A stretch of DNA of 64,000 bases from assembly GCA_048370855.1 (NCBI GenBank), contig DBGEOK010000109.1, forward strand, positions 43,421 to 107,420, read 5' to 3'. Below, one piece after another: positions 38,899 to 48,500 of this stretch. Below the pieces are notes generated by a model. It had not been told where the DNA came from and ran no database searches. It worked only from the letters and a program-made list of their open reading frames with translations. The stretch comes from Limiplasma sp048370855 (GTDB lineage Bacteria; Bacillota; Clostridia; Christensenellales; Aristaeellaceae). Within the stretch, counting starts at the first letter, position 1. The number at the start of each line of letters is the position of its first letter. A program made the position numbers and the translations under genes.

Positions 38899-40085
38899 GC
38901 CACAAGGTCAGCGTCGTTGTGCCCTTATACAATGCAGCCGGTTTTCTTGAGAAAAGCGTTGGGAGCCTGCTCGGCCAGACCTATCAGGACTTGGAGATAA
39001 TATTGATTGACGACGGCTCCAAGGACGAAAGCGCCGATATATGCCGGCGCTACGCCGAGAGCGACCCGCGGGTCATCTTTCTTCAGCAGCCGAACCGAGG
39101 CGTTTCGGAGGCCCGGAACCGCGGGCTGGAGATTATGACGGGAGAGTACCTTACGTTTTTGGATTCGGACGACTGGTTTGAACCCGAAGCCGTTGAAAGG
39201 ATGGTCGCCGCGCTGCGCGGCAATGACGCGGACGTGGTGTTTTGCAATTCCTTCAACGAGAAAGACGGGAAGAGCGAGCTTCGCGTAAACGGCTTGGATA
39301 CGGGCCTGGCGGATAGGAACGAGCTGGTCAGGCAAATGCTGTGCTATCTGGATGAGAACGGAAGGCCGCGAGGCTACTTTCTTTCGCTGTGGAACAAGCT
39401 GTTCCGCGTTTCCGCCCTGAAAGCGGCGCCGGGAGGCATACGCCGGTTTCATCCTTCGCTCCATATTCTGGAGGACGGCGTGTGGCTTATGGAGCATGCG
39501 CCGTATTTGAAGAAGGGCGTCCTGGTTGACGCCGGCTACCATCATCGGCTATTGCACGATCAAAGCGCGATGGGAAACAAGGAACGCTCGATGGCAAGGC
39601 AGCAAGAGTATTTGCGCGCATATTCCATGATCCTGGACATGGTAAGCGCAATGGGCGATCCCCAAACGCTGTCCATGTGCAAGAGCGCCTATTTCCGGTC
39701 CATGCGGGAGCTGGTACGCATCGTTTATGGAACGGAGGACGTCGGGATCGAAGGCCTGCTGCCCGCCGTTCAAGGATTGAATAAAACCTATGGGGCGGAA
39801 TTTGTGGCGGGGGAGCTGCTGGAAACACGCAAAATTTTGGATTCCGCGACATTTCAATGCGGCCGGGAAATCCTAATGCTTACTGAAAAATCTATTCTGG
39901 CGCGGTTTTTATACAAATGCCTCCGCTTTTTGGTCAGTCCTCGCTTCAAGCTTCGGCGCTTTTGGAGGCGCTGGTCAATGCGCGCCTATTGGGCGGTTCG
40001 GGGCCCGCTGGGAAACGCCTACGGCGCGCTGAAGCAAAGGATAGCGCGCCGCGGGGGCGAAGAAAGGGAGGACGAGCCGCGATGA
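38895..40085 (+). CDS. GT2 family glycosyltransferase (paralogue pair, member 1)
   Basis: A 396-residue GT-A transferase: KVSVVVPLYNAAGFLEKSV, LIDDGSKDESA and DxD in FLDSDDWFE. The middle part (ADRNELVRQMLCYLDENG, GYFLSLWNKLFRVSAL, HILEDGVWLM) closely parallels the next GT2 gene, so the two are duplicates. The C-terminal 60 residues are basic and may touch the membrane. It overlaps both neighbours by 4 bases. Specificity unknown. Confidence 0.87.
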   Translation: MSHKVSVVVPLYNAAGFLEKSVGSLLGQTYQDLEIILIDDGSKDESADICRRYAESDPRVIFLQQPNRGVSEARNRGLEIMTGEYLTFLDSDDWFEPEAVERMVAALRGNDADVVFCNSFNEKDGKSELRVNGLDTGLADRNELVRQMLCYLDENGRPRGYFLSLWNKLFRVSALKAAPGGIRRFHPSLHILEDGVWLMEHAPYLKKGVLVDAGYHHRLLHDQSAMGNKERSMARQQEYLRAYSMILDMVSAMGDPQTLSMCKSAYFRSMRELVRIVYGTEDVGIEGLLPAVQGLNKTYGAEFVAGELLETRKILDSATFQCGREILMLTEKSILARFLYKCLRFLVSPRFKLRRFWRRWSMRAYWAVRGPLGNAYGALKQRIARRGGEEREDEPR

Positions 40086-41122
40086 AAACGGTCAGTATAA
40101 TCGTACCCGTCTACAACACGGCGCCCTATTTGGAGCGGTGCCTGGAAAGCCTGCTTGCCCAAACCTATCGGGACATCGAAATCCTGGCCATCGACGACGG
40201 CTCCACCGACGGAAGCCAAGAGATTTGCCAAAGGCTTGCCAAGCGCGACGCGCGCCTGCGCTGCTTCCGCCTGCCTCACGAGGGCGTATCGGCGGCAAGA
40301 AACAAAGGACTTGCCGAGATGAACGGCGAATATATCAGCTTCGTGGATTCGGACGACTGGCTGGAGCCTGATACCATCCGCACGTTGGTTGGCGATATGG
40401 AGGCCAATCACGCGGACGTTGTATTTTTCAATGTAACGTGCGAATGGCCGGACAGAGCCGCTCTGAGGGTCGCCGGGCCGCTGTCCGGTTTGGCGGACAG
40501 GGAGGAGCTGCTCCGGCAGGTGCTGCGCTCGGTCGATGAGGAAGGACACGCATATGGCTATTATTTATGCGTTACGAACAAGCTGTTCCGGGTCTCCTCC
40601 CTTACGGAGGGCAGCCAAGAGCTTCACCCGTTTGACACAGGGGTGCGCATGCTTGAGGACGGGCTGTGGCTCATGCATTATCTGCCTCGCTTTACACGGG
40701 GATTCCTGAACGCGAAGGGGTTTTATCATCGCACGTACCGGCCCGACAGCGTGACGGGGGATGATGGGAAGTGGTTTGAAAACGCCAGGGATTATATCCT
40801 CAGCTATACGCGCCTGGTTGAGCTGGTGCGTCAAGCCGGCAGCCCGCAGGCGGAGGCGCTCGCGGTAGAATCGTTATACGGCGCTGTTGAAAACGCCATA
40901 CGACGCGATGGGAGCGAGACGGGGGGCGACCGGGCCGAGCGGATCGCTTGCCTTCTGACCGGGGAGGACCGAGAGGCGTTCCTGCTCCGCCAGCTCAACG
41001 AATGGGTGCGGGAGAGGGAAAGCGAGGCATATAAAATGGGGCGCCGCCTGTACGCCTGCGCGCTTATACGCGCCCCCTACCTATTCGCAAAGAAAATGTA
41101 CCGTGCGCTAAAGAAAAAGTGA
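40082..41122 (+). CDS. GT2 family glycosyltransferase (paralogue pair, member 2)
   Basis: A 346-residue GT-A transferase: TVSIIVPVYNTAPYLERCL, AIDDGSTDGSQ and DxD in FVDSDDWLE. Its middle (ADREELLRQVLRSVDEEG, GYYLCVTNKLFRVSSL, RMLEDGLWLMHYLP) mirrors the preceding gene. The C-terminus ends in a basic helix. Start ATG at 40082 overlaps the previous stop by 4 bases. Specificity unknown. Confidence 0.87.
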   Translation: MKTVSIIVPVYNTAPYLERCLESLLAQTYRDIEILAIDDGSTDGSQEICQRLAKRDARLRCFRLPHEGVSAARNKGLAEMNGEYISFVDSDDWLEPDTIRTLVGDMEANHADVVFFNVTCEWPDRAALRVAGPLSGLADREELLRQVLRSVDEEGHAYGYYLCVTNKLFRVSSLTEGSQELHPFDTGVRMLEDGLWLMHYLPRFTRGFLNAKGFYHRTYRPDSVTGDDGKWFENARDYILSYTRLVELVRQAGSPQAEALAVESLYGAVENAIRRDGSETGGDRAERIACLLTGEDREAFLLRQLNEWVRERESEAYKMGRRLYACALIRAPYLFAKKMYRALKKK

Positions 41123-41142
41123 TTGTTGAAAGGGAGATATAC

Positions 41143-41988
41143 ATGAAGCTGAACAATGGGGTTGAAATGCCCGAAATTGGATTGGGAGCCGCCATCGTAC
41201 CCAACGATATCATTAAAGGGCGCGCCGCCGCGGCCGATCAAAAAAAAATTTATGAATATGCCATGGAACGCGGCTGTCATCTATTCGACACTTCCTCCGC
41301 CTACGGCCGGAACGAGGATATCCTGGGAGACGTTATTTGTAAGAAAAAGAACCGCGAAGAGCAGTTTTTGATGGTGAAAATCTCCAACCGCGAACAGCGC
41401 GAAAAGGATATCCCCGCGGCGGTGGACGCCGCCCTCAAGCGGCTCAAGACGGACTATATCGACCTGCTTTTGCTGCACTGGCCCCAAACCGAAACATATG
41501 TGGATTCCTGGGTTTCCATGGAGAAGCTTTATCATGCCGGCAAGGCCAGGGCGCTGGGCGTCAGTAATTTTCACGAGCATCACCTGGACCGGCTTGCGGA
41601 AGCGTCCACAGTCGTGCCCGCCATCGACCAGATTGAGATTCATCCCCTGTTTACGCAAAAGCCCCTGATCGAGTGCTGCCGGCAACGGGGAATTCAGGTG
41701 GTCAGTTACAGCCCGCTGGGCCGTATGCATGATGTGCTGATTAAGGCCAAACCACTGCGCGAGCTCTCTAAAAAATATGGCAAAAGCGTCCCGCAGATCA
41801 TCCTTAGATGGAATATTCAGCTTGGCATCGTCCCGATTCCCCGCACGACCAACCCCAAGCATTTTGACGAGTTCATGAATATTTTTGATTTTTGCCTGAC
41901 CGACGAGGAAATGCTTAGGATAGACGGGCTGAACGAGAATATACGCCTTCGGTTTAATCCCGACACCTGTGATTTTTCAATTCTTTAA
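41143..41988 (+). CDS. Aldo/keto reductase
   Basis: A 281-residue NADPH-dependent TIM-barrel oxidoreductase. The catalytic tetrad is visible: Asp and Tyr in FDTSSAYGRNED, Lys in MVKISNREQ, His in LLLHWPQT. The NADPH-binding end includes IPRTTNPKHFDEF. Family members reduce aldehydes or keto sugars. Start: ATG at 41143 has AAAGGGAG 7 bases upstream; the longer frame starts inside the GT2 stop. It lies within the glycan operon, which suggests that it makes or modifies a sugar precursor. That role is inference. Confidence 0.85.
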   Translation: MKLNNGVEMPEIGLGAAIVPNDIIKGRAAAADQKKIYEYAMERGCHLFDTSSAYGRNEDILGDVICKKKNREEQFLMVKISNREQREKDIPAAVDAALKRLKTDYIDLLLLHWPQTETYVDSWVSMEKLYHAGKARALGVSNFHEHHLDRLAEASTVVPAIDQIEIHPLFTQKPLIECCRQRGIQVVSYSPLGRMHDVLIKAKPLRELSKKYGKSVPQIILRWNIQLGIVPIPRTTNPKHFDEFMNIFDFCLTDEEMLRIDGLNENIRLRFNPDTCDFSIL

Positions 41989-42024
41989 CGGATCAGACGC
42001 CATGCGGCAAAGGGAGAAAGAACA

Positions 42025-42651
42025 ATGAAGGAAAGATTTGGCTATCGTCTCCACAGCAGACTGCTGACCGGCTGGTACAGGCTTATCTATCGCAGGCAAA
42101 TGGACAAGCCGAAGAATTTGTCGCTGGGGGCGCCCGTAACCATGGCGCTGGCGCCGTCCGCCCGCATTCATTTAGGAGCGCCGCTTACTTTGGGCGCTCA
42201 ATGCCTGGCCAACTACCACCGCGGAACGATCCTGCGTATGGACGACCATTCGGTGCTGAGCGTTACGGGCGCGTTTCGCTTTTGCTATCAGGCGGATATC
42301 CAAATTTTTCCCGGCGGCGTGCTGACGGTGGGAAAGAGCTTTTTCAACAGCAATTGTAAAATTCGCTGCCGGAAAGGGATTACGATTGGCAGCGGCTGTG
42401 TGATTTCGCACGACGTAACGATTATGGATTCTGACTTTCACACGATTGTGGGGGCCGAGGAGCAGGGGCTTCCGGTCGTGATCGGGAATCATGTGTGGAT
42501 TGGCAGCCGGGTTTTGATCCTGAAAGGGGTTAAGGTAGGGGACGGCGCTGTGATCGGCTCCGGCGCCGTGGTGACGAAAGACGTTCCCGAACGGTCGGTT
42601 GTAGCCGGAGTGCCCGCCAGGGTCATTAAAACGGACGTGGAGTGGAAATAG
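42025..42651 (+). CDS. Hexapeptide-repeat (LbH) acyltransferase
   Basis: A 208-residue left-handed beta-helix protein. The hexapeptide rungs run from about residue 40 to 195, with the probable catalytic His in ISHDVTIMDSDFHTIV and the closing coils IGNHVWIGSRVLILKGVKVG and GAVVTKDVPERSVVAGVPARVI, typical of WbbJ/CatB-type O-acetyltransferases. It probably acetylates a sugar of the glycan. GGAG-rich sequence (AAAGGGAG) precedes the ATG. It is in the operon, ending 3 bases before the next start. Confidence 0.87.
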   Translation: MKERFGYRLHSRLLTGWYRLIYRRQMDKPKNLSLGAPVTMALAPSARIHLGAPLTLGAQCLANYHRGTILRMDDHSVLSVTGAFRFCYQADIQIFPGGVLTVGKSFFNSNCKIRCRKGITIGSGCVISHDVTIMDSDFHTIVGAEEQGLPVVIGNHVWIGSRVLILKGVKVGDGAVIGSGAVVTKDVPERSVVAGVPARVIKTDVEWK

Positions 42652-42654
42652 CGC

Positions 42655-44754
42655 ATGAACTACTGGTTGAAAGAAGCTGAATGCACGGGATGCGCGGCTT
42701 GCTCGAACATTTGCCCGAAAAAGGCGATCGAGATGAGCCCGGATGAGGGCGGTTTTCTAAAGCCTGTCATTTGCCAGGAGAAATGCATCGATTGCGGTCG
42801 CTGCGAAAAAACATGCCCGGTCGTCCATCCAGTTTTGCAAAAAGGCAATACGGAGACGCCGCGGGTATACGCCGCCTGGAGCCTCGATGGAAACACGCGG
42901 TATCACAGCACCTCGGGCGGGGTTTTTTCCGAGTTGTGCAAGGGCGTTTACCGTCGCGGGGGCGCGGTGGTCGGAGCCGTTTACGACCAGGAGATGACGG
43001 TTCGGCACGCTGTCACGACGCAGCTTTCCGAATTGGACAAAATTCGGCAATCCAAGTATACGCAGAGCGAAATAGGGGATGTGTTTCAACAGATCAAGGC
43101 CCTGCTGGACAGCGGACGGGAAGTGCTGTTTTGCGGCTGCCCCTGCCAGGTCGCGGGACTCTTCTCGTACCTGGGCGGAACGCCCGAGAAGCTGTTGACG
43201 GTTGATTTTATTTGCAGAGGGAGCAACTCGCCCAAGGCATATCGGAAATGGCTCGATATGCTGGAAAAAAAGCACCGCTCCAAGGCGGTCCGCGTTTGGT
43301 TTAAAAACAAGGAATGCGGATGGAACCGCTTCAGCACCCGGGTGGATTTTGAAAACGGGAAGGTTTACCGCAAGGACCGTTACCATGATTTATATATGAA
43401 AGGATATTTGGAGAAGAACCTTTATATTCGTCCCTCCTGCGCGCGGTGCGCCTTCAAGGGCCTGCCCCGCGTGGCGGATATCACGCTGGCGGACTTCTGG
43501 AGCGTGGACAAAGAGCTTGACGCGGATATGGGCACCTCGATGGTGATTGTGAATAACGAACGCGGCGACGCGTTGCTGACAGAGGCCAAAGACCGGTTAT
43601 TCCTTCAAGAGCGCACGCTTGAGGAGGCTGTGAAGGGAAACCGCATGTTCGATACCAGCGCGTGGGTTAGCAGCCTTAGCGGCGCGTTTCTCAAAAGCCT
43701 GGATACAATGCGCTTCGACCGGGCCTATCATCAGACGGCGGCCCAGCTCAAGAGGCTCAAGCTGCAAGCCAGGCGGAATGAAAAGCGCCGGCAGGCCGGC
43801 AAGCCTCCTGTTTCGCCGGCAAGCAAAAAGAAAGCTTCAGGGAAAGACGGCGGCCCCAAAGCGCCGCCCAGAAAGGATGCGGCAAAAAGCCCCGACGACG
43901 CGCGGGAAACCGCCCAACGCCGGGCTGAAACGCCTGCGGAGGCGGCGACCCCAAAGCGCCGAACCCTCAAAACCATGATCGCCAATTTGAAGGAGAGAGC
44001 GGTTCGATACCGGTTCCTCTTCGAGGAGCTGGTTAAAAGGGATTTTAAGAAAAAGTATAAACGCACCTCCCTTGGAATGATTTGGAGCGTTCTGAACCCC
44101 CTGCTGACCCTGCTGGTGATGAGCCTGGTCTTCACCCAGTTCTTTGGGCGCAATACGCCCCATTATACGATCTATCTTTTTTCGGGCAACCTGCTGTTCA
44201 GCTATTACCGCGAGTCCACAACGGCCGGCATGTCGGCGCTCATCTCCAACGCGGGTATCTTTTCAAAGGTCAACGTCCCCAAATATTTATTTGTATTTTC
44301 CACCAACGTTTCGTCTCTGCTGAACTTTCTGTTAACGCTAGTGGTATATTTCGTTTTCGTCCTGTTCGACGGCCTGCCCATTACGCCGCTGTTCCTGATG
44401 CTTCTTTTCCCAATTCTCTGTATGGTTTTGTTCAATGTGGGAATGGGCCTGATTCTATCGGCCCTCAATGTGTTTTTCAGGGATACGAAGTATTTATACG
44501 ACGTGTTTACGCTTTTGCTGATGTACCTTTCGGCTATTTTCTATCAGGTGGATCATTATGCGCCCGCAATCCAGGAGCTGTTCCTGCTGAATCCCATCTA
44601 TGTGTTCATCAAGTATTTCCGCTTGATTGTGATTGACGGAAGCGTACCCAGCCTGATGTACCATGGCCTGGCTTTGGGATACGCGGTTTTGGCCATTGTC
44701 GTAGGGGGATTGATCTATAAGAAATACAACAATCGGTTCCTCTATTATATTTAG
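42655..44754 (+). CDS. Fusion: F420-dehydrogenase-beta-like Fe-S protein plus Wzm-type ABC-2 permease
   Basis: A 699-residue protein joining two families usually encoded apart. Residues 1-370: two [4Fe-4S] motifs (C10-C13-C16-C20 and C44-C47-C50-C54), then the F420 hydrogenase/dehydrogenase beta-subunit N- and C-domains (HSTSGGVFSELC, FCGCPCQVAGL, DFICRGSNSP, RVADITLADFW). Residues 371-440: Lys/Pro/Ala-rich linker. Residues 441-699: a full Wzm/TagG-type permease (FEELVKRDFKKKYKRTSLGMIWSVLNPLL, six helices, KYNNRFLYYI end). An internal ATG at 43975 has no ribosome binding site; the nearest GGAGG is 32 bases away. So fusion is likely real. F420-beta-like proteins accompany pyruvyl transferases in glycan loci; their reaction is unproven. 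Confidence 0.85.
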   Translation: MNYWLKEAECTGCAACSNICPKKAIEMSPDEGGFLKPVICQEKCIDCGRCEKTCPVVHPVLQKGNTETPRVYAAWSLDGNTRYHSTSGGVFSELCKGVYRRGGAVVGAVYDQEMTVRHAVTTQLSELDKIRQSKYTQSEIGDVFQQIKALLDSGREVLFCGCPCQVAGLFSYLGGTPEKLLTVDFICRGSNSPKAYRKWLDMLEKKHRSKAVRVWFKNKECGWNRFSTRVDFENGKVYRKDRYHDLYMKGYLEKNLYIRPSCARCAFKGLPRVADITLADFWSVDKELDADMGTSMVIVNNERGDALLTEAKDRLFLQERTLEEAVKGNRMFDTSAWVSSLSGAFLKSLDTMRFDRAYHQTAAQLKRLKLQARRNEKRRQAGKPPVSPASKKKASGKDGGPKAPPRKDAAKSPDDARETAQRRAETPAEAATPKRRTLKTMIANLKERAVRYRFLFEELVKRDFKKKYKRTSLGMIWSVLNPLLTLLVMSLVFTQFFGRNTPHYTIYLFSGNLLFSYYRESTTAGMSALISNAGIFSKVNVPKYLFVFSTNVSSLLNFLLTLVVYFVFVLFDGLPITPLFLMLLFPILCMVLFNVGMGLILSALNVFFRDTKYLYDVFTLLLMYLSAIFYQVDHYAPAIQELFLLNPIYVFIKYFRLIVIDGSVPSLMYHGLALGYAVLAIVVGGLIYKKYNNRFLYYI

Positions 44755-44769
44755 GAAGGAAATTTCCAA

Positions 44770-45516
44770 ATGTTGAAGGTTTTTGATCTCTCCATTCGTT
44801 ATATGACCGGGGATTTTAAGGACATTGGCCTGAAAGAATTTGTGATGCGCAAGCTCAAGCGCACCTATGTGCAGACCGAATTCTGGGCGGTCAAGGACGT
44901 GTCCTTCTTCATCGCGGATGGGGAGATGCTGGGCATTATCGGTACAAACGGCGCGGGGAAGTCCACGCTGCTCAAATGCGTCAGCGGCGTGATGCAGCCT
45001 ACCAAGGGCTATGTCAAAACAGCCGGTACGGTGGCCGCTTTGCTAGAGCTGACAAGCGGCTTTGACGGGGACCTGACCGTCCGGGAAAACGCGTATTTGC
45101 GCGGGGCGATGATGGGCTACACCCGGGAGTTTATGAATGAGAAGTATGATTACATCATTGATTTTGCCGAGCTAAAGGCCTTTGAGGACCGCCCCTTCCG
45201 CCAACTGTCCAGCGGCATGAAAAGCCGCCTGGCCTTCTCCATCGCCAGCATGGTTCAGCCTAACCTGCTCATCCTCGACGAGGTGCTGTCGGTCGGCGAC
45301 GGAGCGTTTAAAAGTAAGAGCGAGAAAAAAATGCTGGAGATCATTCATGGGGGCGCGACGACGATATTGGTTTCCCATTCCTTAGAGCAGATCGAGCGGA
45401 TGTGCGGCAAGGTGCTGTGGCTTGACCATGGCAAGCAGGTGGCTTTTGGCGATACAAAGGATCTGTGCCCCCTATACGCGGAGTATTTGAAAACCAAGAA
45501 GCTGCCGGTGATTTGA
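44770..45516 (+). CDS. Wzt/TagH-type ABC transporter ATP-binding protein
   Basis: A 248-residue ATPase. Walker A is GTNGAGKST, the signature is LSSGMKSRL, Walker B is LLILDEVLSVGD and the switch His is in LVSHSLEQ. These, with the SVGDGAFK segment, are typical of polysaccharide and teichoic-acid exporters. It has no C-terminal carbohydrate-binding domain, so export is probably not tied to a capped chain end. AGGAAGG is close to the ATG. It pairs with the fused Wzm permease and ends the glycan operon. Confidence 0.92.
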   Translation: MLKVFDLSIRYMTGDFKDIGLKEFVMRKLKRTYVQTEFWAVKDVSFFIADGEMLGIIGTNGAGKSTLLKCVSGVMQPTKGYVKTAGTVAALLELTSGFDGDLTVRENAYLRGAMMGYTREFMNEKYDYIIDFAELKAFEDRPFRQLSSGMKSRLAFSIASMVQPNLLILDEVLSVGDGAFKSKSEKKMLEIIHGGATTILVSHSLEQIERMCGKVLWLDHGKQVAFGDTKDLCPLYAEYLKTKKLPVI

Positions 45517-45591
45517 ACGGACGGACGCGGGAATAAAAAGCTCCCAAAACTGGAAGAATATACAATACACAACGAGAAAAGGAGAATCGGG

Positions 45592-48500
45592 ATGATGAAG
45601 AAACTTGCATGCTGGCTGATGGTGATGGTTCTTCTGAGCGTCGGCCTACCTGTATCCATGCTGGCCGAGGAAGAAACGCCCACGACGGCTATGGAGACAG
45701 AGCAGACCATGCCGACCGCCGCCGCGCCGACAGAAGAAGCGACCGCCATCCCGACAGAGGAGGCGACCGCCGTTCCCACGGAGGCGTCCACCGCCGCGCC
45801 GACAGAAGAAACGCCCACAGAGGCCCCAACCGCCGCGCCGACGGAGGAGCCGACCGCCGGGCCGACGGAAGCGGCAACCGCCGCGCCGACAGAGGAGCCG
45901 ACGCCTGGGCCAACCGAAGAGGCCACCGACGAACCGACAGGGGAGCCGGAGGCAACGCCGTCGGCGGAACCATCCGCTAAACCGGGCGAATCGGTTCAGC
46001 CATCCGGGACGCCCGCGGCCAGCCCCTCGATGAAACCCAATGGCATTGACGGCGAGGACGCCGTTATTATATCCCGCATGCTGGTGGCCCCGACCAACGT
46101 ATCCGCGCAGGTTGCCAGCTACAAAAGCGTGCGGCTATCCTGGGACGGCGTCGCGGATGCCACCAGATATGTGGTTCAGCGCGGCGACGCCTACGCGGGC
46201 CCTTACACGGAGATCGCGTCGCCCACGAATACGGCCTATACGGACGCGGCGAACATCACATGCGGGCAAACCTACTTTTATCGAATCAAGGCGCTGGACA
46301 ACTCGGGGAACCAGAGCTCCTTTTCATCCATCGTCGCCGTTACGGTGATCCCGGTTGTCCCCACGCTGCAATCCGCCGTGCCTGTCAGCGCCACCGCGAT
46401 CAAGCTGATCTGGTCAAAGGGCGACGGCGCTTCCGGGTATTATGTCTACCGTTCCCTTTCAGGCGCGGGAAACTTTGAGCGTATTGCAACAATTTCCAAC
46501 GGCAGCACGCTTTCCTACGCGGATACGGGCTTGGTTACCGGATCGGCTTATTCCTACCGCATCCAGTCCTACCGCCTCAACAGCGCCAACGTGCCGATTG
46601 TGAGCGATTACTCCAATATCATGACGGCGGTTCCCGTTCCCACGGCGCCCAAAAACCTGCGCATATCCGGCTTTACTTATAACTCCCTGACCATGACGTG
46701 GTCGGCGGTAACGGGCGCCACCGCTTATATCGTCATGCGCAGCGATTCTCCAAACGGCGTGTTCTTAAACGTTGCCGAGCAAAGCGACACGACGTATACG
46801 GACGGCTCGCTGCAATCCGGATTGACGTATTATTACAAGGTGGCGGCCGTGGTAAACGGCGTACAGAGCCCCTTTTCCGAGGAGGTCAGCGCGTTTGCGC
46901 GGCCCGTGGCCCCTACCGGGCTGACGGCCGTATCCAAATCCGATACGACCATCAAGCTGACGTGGAACACCTCGATGACCTCCGGCTATTCCGGGTATAT
47001 TATTGAAATGGCAGAAGGCGGCTCCAGCGCCTTTACCGAGGTTAAGAGCGTTGCCGGCGTGGATATCGCCACGACGGATGTGTCGGGGCTTACGACCGGC
47101 CAGCCCTACCTGTTCCGGATTCGCGGATATACGACCGTTTCCGGCGGACGCGTCGTCGGCGCGGCTTCCGCTCAGGTCGGAAGCATTCCCAAGCCGCGTA
47201 TCCCCACCGGGTTTACGGTGAGCGTCAACGGATACACGAGCATCGCGCTGGAATGGAACGCCGTCAATATGGCCAGCGGTTACGAGGTCTACCGCGGCAC
47301 GTCGGCCAATACCGCGACCTTTCGAAAGATTGAAACGGTGGCTGACAACGGCGGCGGCTCCTATCGCTTTGTCGATACGGGGCTTACCTGCGGAACCCGC
47401 TACTATTACCGGGTGATATCCTATACCGTCAACAGCTCCGGCACAAAGGTGTACAGCAGCTATACGAGCGTATTGAGCACAGCCCCCATTCCCTCGGCTC
47501 CAAGCGACGCGTCGGTAAGGACGAGCACCAATTCGACCGCCACGCTCGGCTGGACGGCTGTGCCGGGGGCGTCCGGCTATGAAATCATTATGGCTACGGC
47601 AGCCGCGGGCCCCTATTCGCTCAAGGCGAGCGTCAGCGGCGGCGCGGCGACCGGCGCCGTCGTCAGCGGCCTTTCTACCGGCGTTACCGTATACTTAAAA
47701 ATCCGCGCCTATCGCATGGTCGGCACGTCGAAGGTGCTTGGACAGCTTTCCAAAACCTTGACGGTGACGCCGCTGCCGGGCGCGGTATCCCTGACGGGCA
47801 AGTCGCTGCTGCTGACCACGGTTCAACTGCAATGGCCGAGCGTCAGCGGCGCAACGGGCTACCTGATTTATTCCTCCACCAGCGAGAGCGGAACCTATTC
47901 GCAGGTGATGAACGTCACCGGCGCCACGACCTGCAAGCTGACGGTTACGCCCGGGCGTCCGATGTATTTTAAGGCCCGCGCCTATTGTACCGTTGGTTCC
48001 GTACAGCGCTATGGAGCCTATTCAAACACGGTTTCGGTTACGGCGCTCCCCGCGACGACGTCCATCACATCCGTCGCGCCCCTTTCGGAGGATCGGATGA
48101 AGGTTCAGTGGCGTCAAACCGCCGACATCAAGAACAAGCAAGGCGGCTTCTACCTGTATCGCGGCGAGACAAAAAATGTAAACTCCATGGTGAAAATCGC
48201 GGAACTGTCCCGCACCGATATACTGGAATACGTGGACACGGGCCTGGAATTGGGCAAGGTATATTTCTATGCGGTACGCTCCTTTGTCATGACCGACTAT
48301 GGGATCGTGTTTGGAAACTATTCAGCGATTGCCAGCGGATATACCAGGCCCGGCGTGCCGACAGGCCTGACCATCGCGCAGAACAACGCTTCCAGCCTTA
48401 CGCTTGAATGGACGGGCGTGTCGGGCGCCATTAACGGCTACGAGATTTACTATGCCACAGCGGCAAACGGGCCTTACAAAAAATTGGGGGAATCCCGCTC

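Noticed and set aside
45690..46030. Repeats resembling a CRISPR array
   Set aside because: The repeats are short, imperfect, multiples of three and in frame, coding a Pro/Thr linker. There are no spacers or cas genes.
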